A stretch of DNA of 64,000 bases. Source: Ziziphus jujuba (taxonomy: Eukaryota; Streptophyta; Magnoliopsida; Rosales; Rhamnaceae). The position numbers were made by a program, and so were the translations under genes. Below are positions 13,349-25,470 of this stretch, piece by piece (the first letter of the stretch is position 1; each line of letters begins with the position of its first letter). The notes beneath the pieces were generated by a model. That model was not told where the DNA came from and did not search any database. It worked only from the letters and a program-made list of their open reading frames with translations. The stretch is from assembly GCF_031755915.1 (NCBI RefSeq), contig NC_083384.1:32123501-32187500 (forward strand), in the 5' to 3' direction.

Positions 13349-14560
13349 AATCACGTTTGGTAGCAATGTTTGTGGTGTTTGTAGACAATGGTATTGTACG
13401 GATTTTGGAGTTTGGTGCCAAAAAAACCTTGTTTGGTATTCAAGTAGTTATCTGTCTATTATGTGTACTGTAGAGTGCTAACATATATATATATATATAT
13501 ACATATATTTGAGAAAGAAAAATGTTTGAAGATGTCCTAACGTATATAGTTTTTCTACTTTTCTTTTTATCTAATCTTTTTCATAAAAGATATTTTTGGA
13601 CTATTTTTTTTGTTTTTTTTTTTTGTTTTTTGAATAGATAGTTTTGGACTCTCTAGGTCTAGAATGACCTCACCGTTTCAAAGAAAATAAAAATGATGAC
13701 ATGATACTTGAATAGTACTCCGCTCTGACATTTAGCCAAAAAAAAAAAAAAAAAAAAAAGAAGTGCTCTAACAGTTGATTCGCTAACAGTCTTTATTAAC
13801 TGACAAGGATTTAACCGACTAATGGGTATCCTATGCGGTTCTCAGTACTTACAGGATTGGTCTACAAGCACAAAAAACTCCTCTCTCTCTCTCTCTCTCT
13901 CTGAAATATGAATTGATCGAGAAAACCAAATAAAAGGAACAATCTTTTTTTTTTTTTGGGGTAATTTCAATCTTTTCTTTTGTTGTGAACCATAAAGGAA
14001 AAGAGCATGCAGAAGCAATATTTTAGCAAATTAGGTTCTATGACGTACATGGAGGTTGAGAATCTGGTGGGTGAATATGGGGGTTGGTAGTCTCGTGTGT
14101 TGTCGTTGTGCCAGTATTATTAAGTTCATTAAGGGTTGTCCAATTTATGGTTTTTAACCCAAAAAAAAATAATAATAATAATAAAAAAATCATTGGTTAT
14201 GGAATATGTTTTATGTTTTTGATTTTTTTTTTTATTATTTGTCAATAATCAATGTTTGTAAGTGTCAATGAGGTGCCATGTTCAAATTATTAGAAATTCA
14301 TAGGAAAAGAAAATAAAATAATGTGCTAGAGAATTTTTTTTTTTTTTTTTTTTGGATTCTATTTTTGCTTTAACATTAAAAGGATTTTATAAAGAAAATT
14401 CAATCAATAAAAGTGTTGAAACTACAGAAGAACAAGTTAAAATTTGGATAACTGGAGAGCTTGAAATATGGAACGTGTACAAGAGGCGAAATTGATTTTT
14501 GATTCTTTCATATTGGTTCTCTTGATTTTCAATCCTAGTTAGATTCTCTTTTATATAGCT
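13349..14560. other. 3' flank of the HEATR6-like gene; AT-rich intergenic DNA
   Basis: This holds the probable 3' UTR, then low-complexity DNA: TA repeats near 13482-13510, T-runs near 13600, an A-run at 13738-13759, a CT repeat near 13880-13902 and further A/T-runs to 14355. No gene, RNA or clear transposon ends are seen. Confidence 0.6.
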
Positions 14561-14579
14561 TCTTTTGATTTTTCTAGTA

Positions 14580-14990
14580 GGTTTAGACTTCTTTCATTGC
14601 TCCTCACAGCCATGACTCGAACCAATAGCAAATCTCCCCCTAAATTTGGATAAAATTAGACTTCTAATAATGTTAGATTTGTTTAATGCTTGTAAGTCTT
14701 GGCTTAGCAAAATTCCTTTCACTCATGTCTCAACAAAAGTTGTTTTTTCATGTTTTTGATAAGACTCAAATAGAGAAATTATCCAGTGCACATTGTGCAT
14801 CAGGATGGATTTGGATTTGGTGGACATAGCAAATCAAATGCTGCCAAATGTCAAGGATAAAATATAAATTAATAATTCTTATTGATATGTAATAATATTT
14901 ATACATGTATAATAATGATTTATACAAAGGAAATAAATCAAAGAATGAGTCAACAAAATATTTAATTAAAGATATGATGTAGCATAAGCT
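14580..14990 (-). mobile_element. Copia LTR/leader fragment, related to the copy at 21,036
   Basis: The stretch attcttattgatatg, tttatacatgtataat, atttaattaaa at about 14,868-14,972 matches 21,067-21,164 closely. It is therefore a second copy of the same copia LTR, without the MITE found in the other. A segment with aaatctccccctaaatttgg at about 14,625 resembles the non-coding 3' region of plant copia elements read from the opposite strand. It has no open reading frame. Confidence 0.45.
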
Positions 14991-15559
14991 TATGGAAAAG
15001 ACGAGAATTAATCAAATGTAAGCAGCACTAATTTCAATATTTATTGATTCATGCATGAATGCCAAGAATTGAAAGAAACAGAGAATAATACTATGAGATT
15101 TTATTAATCAAAATTAGTTCCTTTACAATCACCTAAAATGAAATTTAAATAATAGAGGTTTAAAAGAAACTTTAATGCATCAATAATTATTAAAATTACA
15201 ATAAATATGAAATTTGCTTAAAAAGGAAAGTTCACTAAATTGGAAATAAAAATAAACTTTAATGCAACTATCGAATCATGATTTGGACATTCCTAGGCAA
15301 AGATTTCAATGTGTTAAAATATTATAAAAAATGGTAATTTTGACTTTTTGTATCCCTAAATGATGGAATGTCACCGTGGAACCCTGTTGATCACCGCCAA
15401 AGGTAGTGAGGTTGATTTGTAGTACCGATTCCCATTAAATTAGGCTAAAAGGTCGCCAAAATCCCACACTTTTTAAGGAGGTCCATAACAGCACTGACAG
15501 CTAGCCACATTTAGGATGGTCAATGTGCTGCACTTACTGCATCACTCTGCCTGTAGAGT

Positions 15560-16950
15560 ACCATGGATTTTTTGGTATGTCTACCTTCAATCCCGACTTC
15601 CATCTTCTTGAAACCTCCCGATTTTTCGATTGCTGTCGTTGCTGATGTGGTGAAGCACCAAATGGATTCTCCCCTTCAGAATTGTCCGCAACATAAGTCT
15701 GAGAATGATTCTACATTAAAGCTTGTAAAGCAGTAAGCTAATGCGTTAAAAACTCTTAACTGCTGTCGCATCTGCGCATTATCATCACGTTCATATACTT
15801 CATTTATCTGTGTATCATGGGTGTTAAATCGTCTTCTAGGCGGCATTTTTGTGCGGCAAGAATGGCGACCAACGCTCTGATACATTCATTGCAGCCACAT
15901 CATACCAAACCTTGTCTATGTAATTAAAGCCTGTTGAAAGGCTAGCACGGCTATGTCGTGCAACTGTCACCTTGCTCCCTTTCTTGAGCCATGCCAAGTT
16001 ATACAGTTTAGGGTGTTTCTCTATGGTTAGGTCCAACTTCTACACTGTGTCCTCTAAAATGACATTTTACCTCTTATGGTGCAGGTAAACTGAAAAATAT
16101 TCATCTGTAATCAGTCATTGTCAGTTTCATGGAAAGCCAAACAACTATGTCAGACACGGAAAAAATTCTAGTACTCCCGAAGTGCGGAGTGAGTGGGAAC
16201 TCCTTCCATTCAACAAATGACACCTGGATAATTTAACCACATCAGCTTACACATCAGCTTATCTAACTTAACTGCTCTTTAACGTGAATCTGAAGGGGTA
16301 GAGTTCATCTTCTTCCTTATTCATCTGACATCGATTAGAAAACAAGACCATAAATTGTGACCCATTAAAAACTCTATTGAAATTTGATTGAGAAACTCTA
16401 TTAAAAAAAAAAAAAAAAACTTTCTTGGGATCTTCTTGAATCCTTCCTCCATCGAAGCGCCCTTTTTTTTTTTCTTCTTTTTTTTTATAATTTTTTATTT
16501 TTTATAAATAAACACTAAAAAATAAAAGTTTTTCAGATCTGGTCTTTCTTCAGGTTTTCTTCAGTAGTCTTTTAAGTTACTTTTCTTTAGCCAAGGTTTT
16601 CTCCAACAGTCTAATGTTTCTTCCACACTGGTACTCATTTGAACTGATTGAACTAAAAATCTTTTCATATCAATTTGATTGAAGAACAAAGTTTGAAGAT
16701 GCCCAAGAGATTGGCGTTTCTGGGATGGAAATTAGATGGACTAACGGGCTGAGGAGGGTTGAATAAGAAAAGGCTTTTTCCGTTTTAACGTTAACGTGAT
16801 CGTGAAACTGATGTGTAAAATTGTCCACATGTCATTTATGGAGTGGAAGGAGTTCCCACTCACTCAGTACTCCGGGAGTACTAGAGTTTTTCTCGTCAGA
16901 CACTACTAGGTCCTCCGGTAGAACTTCTAGCTCTGGAATTATCAATTCAA
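15560..16950 (-). pseudogene. Ty3-type retrotransposon gag/protease fragment, interrupted by a MITE
   Basis: On the minus strand, 16036-15880 reads EKHPKLYNLAWLKKGSKV followed by NYIDKVWYDVAAMN. This matches the stretch of Ty3/gypsy polyprotein around the aspartic protease (HPxPYKLSWLKKG ... YxDEVWCDVxPMD). It then runs directly into a segment beginning MPPRRRF near 15846, the usual start of plant gag. Protease before gag is the wrong order, so the fragment is rearranged. Minus-strand gag-like similarity continues weakly to about 15560. A 737-bp MITE (16158-16894) splits the upstream part; sequence beyond it to about 16950 reads open in minus (VDFELIIPELEVLPEDL). It is non-functional. Confidence 0.6.
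16158..16894. mobile_element. Mutator-type MITE with long TIRs and 9-bp target duplication
   Basis: The element is 737 bp. Its ends form long inverted repeats of about 75-80 bp at roughly 85% identity by eye. Both arms carry tctagtactcccg and then gtgagtgggaactccttcca, then aaatgaca. It is flanked by identical 9-mers gtcagacac at 16149-16157 and 16895-16903. Long TIRs plus a 9-bp duplication are diagnostic of Mutator-like elements. The 580-bp interior has no transposase, so it is non-autonomous. It inserted into the older Ty3 fragment. Confidence 0.85.
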
Positions 16951-17375
16951 AATCCACCGTATAAATATATTCTATGTATCTGTAAATTTTTTCCTAATAT
17001 GCTTCGTCACAAAGGCAGAGCTAGGATTTTCAATTAACAAGAGCATTTTATATATATATATATATATATAAAAGGGTAAATCACATAATTGATTTTCAAA
17101 TTGTATTTCCATTTACAAGTCGGTCCCTAAACAATTTTTTATATCTAAACTCGTTAAAATATTCTATCTTTACTTCTTTGGCATTATTCTATCCAAAATC
17201 TACAATTAGATATACATGCAAATCTCATATTAGAAATCAATTTGTAATATAAGATATAGTTTAGGGATTAATATGTAACACATGATATAATTCGAGCATT
17301 AAATGTGTAGTTAACCCCATTATAGCATATAATTCTCAAATTATATTCGATGCTACAAATTGATCCCTACAACCC

Positions 17376-18865
17376 ATATTAAGGTGTACAAAAAATTTTC
17401 GCGTTTTGATCAAGTTTTACTAGAGTTGACTGAAGTTGATCAAATGGGCCATGGTTGACTTTTTGCAACATGAAGAATTTTGCTTTAAAAAAGGCACTAT
17501 GGCAAACTATGCTTTGACTGGAGTTCATAGATTAGTAGGATACCAAAATCGGAGCTATGATTAAAAAATTAGGATCGAAATAAGTTATGGTATAGACTGA
17601 TCAAGCGAGTTCGAATTTGTATTTTTATTTTTATGAGTTTTAATTTTGACTAATGTACCATTGTATAGTATTTGTCGATACGAGTTCATATATTAGTGAC
17701 ATACTTAATTTAAACTTATAATTGAAAAGTTACAAATCTGTAAAGTTTTAATTATTTTTTTAGGACTGATTTTACTGGATATATTTTGTGACATATATGT
17801 AAAACATGCCATTTTTAAATTCCATTGATATGCACCATGTGTCAATCTCCCAGCCAATCCCGTGAGTGCATAATGGCCCTTCGGTGGTATTTTAGTGAGT
17901 GCACAGTGGCACCTTCGATGGCATTTTATTGGACACTTGGGAGGCTAGAGAGAGAGGATATGGAGGAAAAAGATAGAGAAATGGGGACGCCGGCAATGCC
18001 ATTTTTGCCCATCTTTGGCAACTGACAAGCCACACGCATCGCCCCACTATGAAGGCCACCTTGCACTTGGCCGACAGCGCAAGAATCTCGACTAGATTGT
18101 TGGCAACTTGTCAGGATTGGGTTATTTTCGATAGTGGAGTCTGTTGGCTTCGTTGGTCGATTTCTCTCTCTTCTGCCACCATCTTGCCTCATTACTGTCA
18201 CCATCGTGTTATCCATTTCAAAATTGATCTCCCCCTAAATTTTCTTGGCTGGTAACTATTTGACACACCAATGTGAAAGACGTTTTCTGGCGAGTTCTCG
18301 ATCGATTCACCACCTCTTTTAACCAATTTTGACCCTCATGAACCCAAACCTAAGGTCCAATTAGCTCAATTAGAGCTAGTTCATGAGATACAGAAGCAGT
18401 AATTTGACAAGGTCTTCCGGACGAGATCCCGGTTAGATCTTCGACAAGTAAACCGAATTCACAATTCTTACGCTCTAAGCTTCATTTTGGTATATAAATT
18501 GTTAGTTTTAGTCAAGAATTGTGTTAATCTCCAGGGTAAATTTTGTGTAAAATACCTAATAAAAATATTATTTTAATAGGTATTGTATTTTTGTTAATAT
18601 TTTTAGGCACATCGTATTAACTGAGAAACCGACCAGATGGAGGATCTGGAGTAACCGATGTATTTAGGTGAGTGGTACATTTTCCAACATAGTTTTGGGA
18701 ATTAAATTTATGTAATTAAGCTGTTTGAATTGTCATAAAATTACATGGTGCAAAATTAATTGAAGAAAAATTGTTATTTTATTTTATGTCTATGGAATAA
18801 TAATGTTTTACAATTATTTTGTAAAACACTACTTTGGGTTTGAATGCTAAATTGTTTCAATGGAA

Positions 18866-18897
<32 letters not shown>

Positions 18898-19230
18898 TGT
18901 AAAAGCCATGCATTTTATAATTGTGTTTTGAATCAAATTAAGTAAATTACATAGGTTTGATAATTTGTGTAAAATTCGGTATCAGTTTATTAAAAAATTG
19001 GCATTGTGATAAATATGTTCATTTTTACTGTTTTAGATGCACCACACAATACTGATATTCTTTATTGTATACCTATTGATTAGTGTGTAGATATTATTTA
19101 ATTATGCTGTAAGAGTTAAGTGAGAGAAGGTTGATATGTATTTTGCAAAGTGAGCTTTAGCCGTCCTACTCTTAGTCATAGGAGGGCGTTTACAATACGA
19201 TTTTGGACAGAGACACTAACACTATAATGT
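17376..19230 (+). mobile_element. Degenerate Ty3 (Tekay-like) LTR, plus orientation
   Basis: The order of landmarks follows the minus-strand LTR at 28575-31555. A U3-like duplicated block (gagttcatag at 17521 and again at 17682, period 161) is followed by a low-similarity middle. Then come a gtaaaatacctaataaaa stretch (about 18545) and ggaggatctgg with taggtgagtgg (about 18632-18672), matching the ggatc and aggtgagtgaccc region of the other LTRs. It is heavily diverged, with no clear ends and no internal coding region, so it is probably an old solo LTR. Short apparent frames at 17825-18255 lie inside it and are not genes. Confidence 0.45.
18871..18897. repeat. TA microsatellite
   Basis: Pure ta repeat. 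Similar TA tracts occur at about 17050-17071, 20032-20057, 49430-49449, 55321-55336, 56648-56666 and 56752-56774, all non-coding. Confidence 0.9.
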
Positions 19231-20160
19231 TTAGACAAGTTTAGAAATTAAAATGTTAGAAAATATTTTTTAGGAATTGACTTGTAAATGATAGTATAGC
19301 TTAGGAACTGATTATATAATTTATCATATGTATAAATGAAAGATAATTAGTAAAGTAAGTAAAAATTATAAAACGTTATAAGATCATGGATTCAAGATAC
19401 GCTTTGTTTATTTTGGAGTAGAAAATATTTGTAACCCAATTAAAAAAATTAGTAGTAAACATATAATAAAAATTAGGAACCAGCTACTAATTGCTTGCTA
19501 ATTTTATTAAATATCATATTTAAACCCTTTATATAAAAATTATTAAAAAAATTTATGTTAATTGTTAAGTATAATTAATTTGAAATTAGATTAAAAGTTG
19601 TATCTTAAAAATTATATTCAATTTATTTTCTTTTCTTACAAAACAAATTTTAGATAAACTATATCATCCAATACAATATTGAATTACATTGAGTTTCAAA
19701 TAATTTACATCTTTTTATCTATAATTGCGGTTTCAATGTAAATCACATCATTTATTATAATTTTATGTTTTTGGCCTTAATTAATATTTGAACCAAAAAA
19801 AATCACAAATAAGTCCCTATTGCAACATTTATCAAAACATATTGATAAATTTGCTTAAAGAAGGGAAAAAAAAAAGTTATTAAATTGGTACTTCTGTAAA
19901 AATATGGGCTATATTTGTAATTATCCCTAATAAATTTTATTAACTATCTTAAATATTCGGTATAAAGTAAAGAAAACTAAATTTTATTAGTGTTAAATTA
20001 ATACAAAAAAAAAACTAAATGTTATCGTAGAATATATATATATATATATATATATATTTGAAATAGCTGTAGTAATAATATGTTAGTGCTTTCAAGATAC
20101 ACAAAGCTTAAAAAAATAAGAAAAGAATGAGAAGTTAGTGGGGGCAATATTATATAAATC
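19231..20160. other. AT-rich intergenic DNA without recognisable features
   Basis: A very A/T-rich stretch with short A-runs and one TA tract near 20,040. No open frame, inverted ends or similarity to other parts of the window were seen. Confidence 0.5.
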
Positions 20161-20164
20161 TATT

Positions 20165-21035
20165 GAAAAATTTAAGTTGTCCCCCGCCTGCTCCGTTAGT
20201 GATCCATCAGATACTCCAATCCTGGACTGCAGAGTAGTCAATACAGATTGAGAGATAGGCTTGGTAAGTAAATAAGCAAGCTAGTCAGCGGATGCAACAT
20301 GGGACGCATAAAGGATCACTTCATGTTTAACCTAGTCTCGAACAAAATAAAAATTATATCAATAGCTTTGTGTTTCATACGAGAGCTAAATGTAAGACTG
20401 GAATGTAGATAAGCGGTACCAATGCTATCACAATAGGTCGAAGGAGGACATGTGCATGAAATTCCAAGTCCATAAAAAGAGATCGAATCCAACGTAATTC
20501 AGCAGTAGTAAATTCTATTGAATGATCTTAAGCCTTAATGGAAGATCAAACAATAGAATACTGCTTTTTAGAACACCATGAAACTGGATTGCTCCCGAGA
20601 AATACAACATAGGCACTCGTGGATGTAAAATCATCGTAATTGCCAGCTCAGTTTGCATGTGAAAAGGCATGCAAAGAAATAGGAGATTCTTTATGAAGAT
20701 GGATGCCATAACCCAGAGTACCTCTCAGATGACAAAGTACTCTTTTAATTGCTCTCTAATGTGAGAAAGTGGGCTTGTGCATGAACTGAGATAGCTTGTT
20801 AACAATAAATGGAATGTTTGGCCAGGTGAATGACAGGTATTAATTAAAGACTTTCAACAACCTGCCTATACTTAGTAACATCATGCATATTTGAGCCATC
20901 GCTAAATGAGAGCTGGTTTGTGAAGAGGTTGCTTGCACCATTAATGTTGGCCATGAAAAAGGTGATCCAAAAAAAAAAAAAAAAAAAAACAACCAAGAAT
21001 ATTGTTCATTAGAATGTTATTCCTCTGATACCATA
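20165..21035 (-). pseudogene. Copia retrotransposon, reverse transcriptase end and RNase H, decayed
   Basis: Read on the minus strand with frameshifts: VTKYRQVVESL and VNKLSQFMHKPTFSH (about 20,880-20,760), then LRGTLGYGIHLHK, ANWAGNYDDFTSTSAYVVF (about 20,650-20,590), SWCSKKQ, ELRWI, and FSSRMKHKAIDI (about 20,400-20,360). This is the canonical order of the copia RT C-terminus and RNase H, ending near 20,165 in the usual non-coding tail. A primer-binding-like tatggtatcagag lies just upstream (about 21,020-21,032, minus strand). It is separated from the RT part by only about 70 bp including an A-run. Gag, protease, integrase and most of RT are therefore deleted. Confidence 0.75.
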
Positions 21036-21650
21036 ATAAGGCTTAAATAATATGGGAGAAAAATCTTGAATGATTCTTATTGATATGAAATAGTATTTAT
21101 ACATGTAGAATGACATATACAAAAAAATAAATTACTGAACGAGTAGATAGAATGTTTTAATTAACACTATGTTTGGATTGATGAAGTAGGAAAGAAAGAA
21201 TTTAAATTCCTTATTTAGATAATTAAAATGAGGTGGAAAGGGGGAAAAAAAAAAGTATGAAAGTGAAGGAATTGATTATTTTATTTTATGCTGCTTTGTT
21301 TTTACTTTCAAAATTGACGGAAAATGCGGATGGAAAAGAAAACTTTTAATGAATTTTTTTAATATCCTAAAATTACACTTATTATTATTGTATTAAAATA
21401 TTTATTACATTTCATATCTTTTTTTTTTCCACCTCATTTACTAATCATCAAAACAATAATTTTTAACAAATACTTTCCTTTCATTTCCTTAATTTTTAAT
21501 AAATACTTTCCTTTCATTTCCTTATTTAACTTAACATTTCTTTTCCTTTCATTCATTCAATGTAAACATAGTGTAAATATTACAACACTATAAGTATATT
21601 CTACATATCTGTAGATTTTGTCCTAGTAGTTTTCACCAACGATATTGACG
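21036..21650 (-). mobile_element. Copia 5' LTR (minus strand), interrupted by a Tourist-like MITE
   Basis: This sequence lies next to the primer-binding site near 21,030, which marks the end of a 5' LTR on the minus strand. The stretch 21,067-21,164 is repeated at 14,868-14,972. Beyond the MITE, tattctacatatctgtagat (about 21,598) resembles a segment at about 16,970. The outer edge of the LTR is uncertain; it could extend to about 22,000, through a stretch with repeated ttggcc motifs. Confidence 0.5.
21165..21573. mobile_element. Tourist-like (PIF/Harbinger) MITE, TAA target duplication
   Basis: A 409-bp element starting cactatgtttggattgatga and ending with the inverse of cactatgtttacattgaatga. 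It is flanked by taa at 21162-21164 and taa at 21574-21576. The three-base TAA/TTA duplication and A/T-rich interior fit Tourist-type MITEs. The related copia LTR copy at about 14,955-14,970 runs straight through this site (ttaattaaagatat), giving a paralogous empty site. It has no coding capacity. Confidence 0.75.
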
Positions 21651-21659
21651 TATACTTCT

Positions 21660-23269
21660 CATCCATTCCATACTTCTCACCCATCTTTTAGGCGGTACTT
21701 CTCACCCACGGATTTGATCATCAAATATATTTCGTCATATAGCAAAGCTTTGGCCATCAAATGAAAGTTTCCCTTTTAGCGCCAAAAAAAAAATAAAAAT
21801 TTCCTTCTTCTATCCTGGCTTAGCCATTATCTGGCTTAATTACATAGCTACCACTATTCCATAAACCTTTTCTTCCTATGGCTTTATAAAAACTATTGAT
21901 AACTCCTTGGTTATAAAACACCTTGGCCGTCAAAAAGGTTTGGCCATTAGACTAAAGCTTAGCCATAGGCCTCAGTCCATTTGTGGTCAAATTACGAAAA
22001 TGTTAAGTCACTTGGCTAAGAAAATCTCCAACCTATAGATTCTTAAAAAGCTAAGGATTAAGGATAAATATAAATATTTCTCCCATCTATCAAGCCAAGA
22101 ACTCAAATTTCTTATTTTTTTATATGGGTGGACATTGGTTTGGGTAGGGTCATATTTAGTTGAAATCCAAACCAAATTGGTTAGTTTGGTTAGAAGTGAC
22201 ATTGAACCAAACCGATGCGAAAGGAAAAATCGAATTTTAGCAGTCTGATCTGGATCAATTTGGTTTAGTTTATCAGTTTGGCTTCTATATCTACAAAAAC
22301 TTTGCTTGAAATTGAATAACAAATACATAAATAAATAAACAAATAAATAACTGAAATGAAAGGACTAAGAACAAAGATCATAGATTGAGAGAATAGTAAA
22401 ACGATTACTGGCTTTCAACAAGAATCAAAAGTGAGAAAGGAATACAAAATGTGTGGCTGTCGTCATTAAAGTGGCGATTATCGTCAAGTTCATTATAGCC
22501 CATGGTGGCCTTGTTGTTGCCTCAAGATATGGGCGCCATCAAGGAGGAGATGCCGTGAGATCACCTTTATCGTGGGTGGAGAGGAGATGGTGGCTATGCC
22601 TTTGCTATTTGATTGTGGGTGGAGTTGTGGAGAATAGACGGTGTCGCCTAAGAGTTTCAAAGTTCGAATCTCTTATAACTGATAAATGAAGATAATGGTT
22701 ATTGAGTGTTAACTGTGTTTCTTAGTGGAGGAAATACAGCAACTATTAGCTTGTAATATGAATTTCTCTTGTTGCTTCGCTGAAGGAGAGTTTAATTGGA
22801 TGGATCATAAGCTTGTCTGGTATGCTTTAGAGTTAAGCTGGTTTGAAACTTGGATGGAAGAAGGTCCCCATGGCTTTCTTAGGCAATCCAAGATGATTTA
22901 TGTAATGCTGGTTTAATTTAACGAACGTTTGCATTGTTACCTACACATAAAAAAAGTAATAATAGATAAAGAAGATAGAAAAGGTCTGTTTAACAAGCTT
23001 TTTAAAAATAGTTCTTTGTTTTTGAAAATATAAAATTGTTTTCTAAAATTTATAAGTTATTTGACAAATACTTTTCGAGAATAGTTTCTAAAAAAAAAAA
23101 AAAAAAAAAAAAGGAAGAAAAAAACTATGAAACAACTTCTTTTTTTTCCTTTGTTTTGGAAACAATTTAAACATAATAAAATGTTATCCTAATCATAAAT
23201 TTGGTATCATCCAAATTGAGTTTCAGAATTGCTCGGATAAAGTAGAGGTCTAAAATCACTTAAATGGGG
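21660..23269. other. Intergenic DNA with short repeated motifs; no gene
   Basis: At about 21,660-22,000 there are repeated ttggcc(g/a)tc and cttctcacccat motifs, perhaps the far part of the copia LTR. At about 22,130-22,290 there are aaaccaaattgg / ttggtttag type repeats, common in plant intergenic DNA. A-runs occur near 23,090. Short open frames at 22453-22689 and 22725-22916 show no recognisable domain and are unlikely to be genes. Confidence 0.45.
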
Positions 23270-25293
23270 CTAGATGTCAGAACTCGTCCAAGATTCCTCC
23301 CCGAAACCCTAGACAAGCCCTGATCCCAGAGAAATACCACCGAACTTTCCAACGGAAAATCCGGCAGCACCTCCCCTAAGGGTAGGACTAACCAAAAATT
23401 TTCTGCACTGAAAACACACTTCTATATACATCTCCTTATTCCTCCCACGTTACTACAATTTGTTTCCACAAATTTACAGCACTTCAAAGAATAACAGCAA
23501 CTCAGTGCATAAATAATAACTACATATCCAATACAGTATACAGAGCATTATGCAATAAATGTGGAATTAATACAATGACAGATAAGGAAGCAATACAAGA
23601 TGGAGAGGAAAAAGGGAAGAAATACTTCTTGGACTCTCGGCAATGAACTGGGACGTCGGGCTCGCCCTGGACAATCAACGTCTCCCAACCTGGACCTAGG
23701 AGAACGAAATTTAAAAACGTGAGATGCTAATCATCTCAGTGAGTGACCCTATCTACTGAACACTTTTAATATTAATAATATAACAAATAAATGAATTTAA
23801 TTAATACCAACAATTAAATAGATAAATAAATAATAATAATTGAAGTAATATTTTCTCTCAAAACCCTCACTATTCACTCCGTTGGAAATGTTTCCCTTTT
23901 AAAACATTTTCACAAAACCCGTTATTTGTATTTCCCGAAAACCAAAGGATCAATTAATTTAATAAACAATAAATAAATACCCAAAATATAAATAAAATGT
24001 AATAAATTATAATAAATAATTTTGAACACTTTGGGGTTTGAAATTTCCATCCAAAAATTTATACTTGACGCACCACACCATATACCAGTGATGCCCTCCG
24101 ATACCCAGCGTCTCGAGCACTGACTGGCGGGAGGTTAAAGAGAGAAACTTGCATACGGCACTTCGGCGTTCCGACAGTACCGCTGCTGAAACCGTCATCC
24201 CGGCCAAGGAGGGGGGCGGTTGATGAGCAATATATAAGACTTGCCTGCCCTCGGTCCAATGGCAACTCACGGGAGACATAATACTTGCGCGCTAACCATA
24301 TATACACCGGAACACCAATACTGTATGAGTGCGTCTAAAATAATTACTAAATTAATTATTACCGTACCGATTTTTCAAAATCACCGTGGGAAATATACCA
24401 ATTTTCAAATTTACCATCCCATATATTTTCCTTTAACATACCCGGTACGAAACCATCAATAACAATATAAAAATAATTTTTTTCACAACACGAGGTCTAA
24501 CAAATAATATTCCACGGGCATAATTATAAAATTTAAACCACCAATTAAACAAATAATTTCCTTAAAATATTTAAACCAATTATGCCCAAAAATAATATTA
24601 AAACCACATACGATTTATTACTGAAAATACATTACTCATGCGTAATAAATAAAATTAAATCACCATAATAAAAATCGGGATTTCTGAATAACCCAAAATT
24701 CCATTTAGCACCAATAAACATACACGTACTTATAAAATAATATTTTTCCATAATTATAATTAAATTTCACCACATGAGCATAATTGCAGATATCAATTAA
24801 ACACCAAATAAATATAATTAATTACCCCAAAATATTTTTAAAGGTGGGTCACTCACCTGGAGCACGCAATTAACCTAAGATCCTCCATAGGATCGATTCC
24901 ACAATGCACACGTGCTCCTAGAACAACGATTCACACACAGTCAAATAAATTAATATTTTATTCGGGTAAATAATACCCGGTACCCTGGGGGCTTAACACA
25001 AACATTAACCAAAATTGACAAATTATATGTCTATGGAAAGCTTGTGAGATGAGGATCACATTACCGACCTCTATTGAGTTCAATTCAACCGGCGGTGGCC
25101 GGAAAGCTTTGGCCGGTCTTGATCCCTTCGTATCTTGCAAATCGACGGGAATTGAGTTAATCAGAGCTCAGAATCGGAATCAGAGGGTCCAAATTAGTAG
25201 GAAAGGACCGGTTGCACGACCGGTGGCTGCCAGAAAACGGGCAAACTAGCGAAACACCGGCCGCCGGCGTTGGAGGCCGATCCCGGCGCATCC

Positions 25294-25470
25294 TGTCAGG
25301 ACCCGTCCAGAATTCCTCCTCCGGAACCCTAGACAGCCCTGATCCCAGGGAAATACCACCGAACCTTCCAACGGAAAATCCGGCAGCACCTCCCCTAAGG
25401 GATTTACTTACCATAAATTTACCTGCACTGAAAACACACTTCAAAAATATCCCCTTATTCCTCCTACAAA
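25294..25470 (-). repeat. 3' LTR remnant of the inner element, 177 bp
   Basis: Base for base the same as 28575-28751 on my reading, ending where both read cctcctacaaa. After that, this copy continues into gag and the other into the LTR. On the minus strand the gag piece ends in a CPLC motif encoded by tgtccactttgtaggagg, which overlaps the LTR's tttgtaggagg. The junction therefore lies in shared sequence. Confidence 0.85.

Noticed and set aside
22640..22690. tRNA-like T-arm (aagttcgaatctctt)
   Set aside because: No matching acceptor stem, D-arm or anticodon arm could be folded around it.
22453..22916. Two plus-strand frames of 63-78 codons
   Set aside because: No domain, no start context and surrounded by repeats. 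The second begins mid-sequence with no conserved features.
24007..25249. Short frames within 24.0-25.2 kb on both strands
   Set aside because: They are inside the outer solo LTR and are non-coding LTR sequence.
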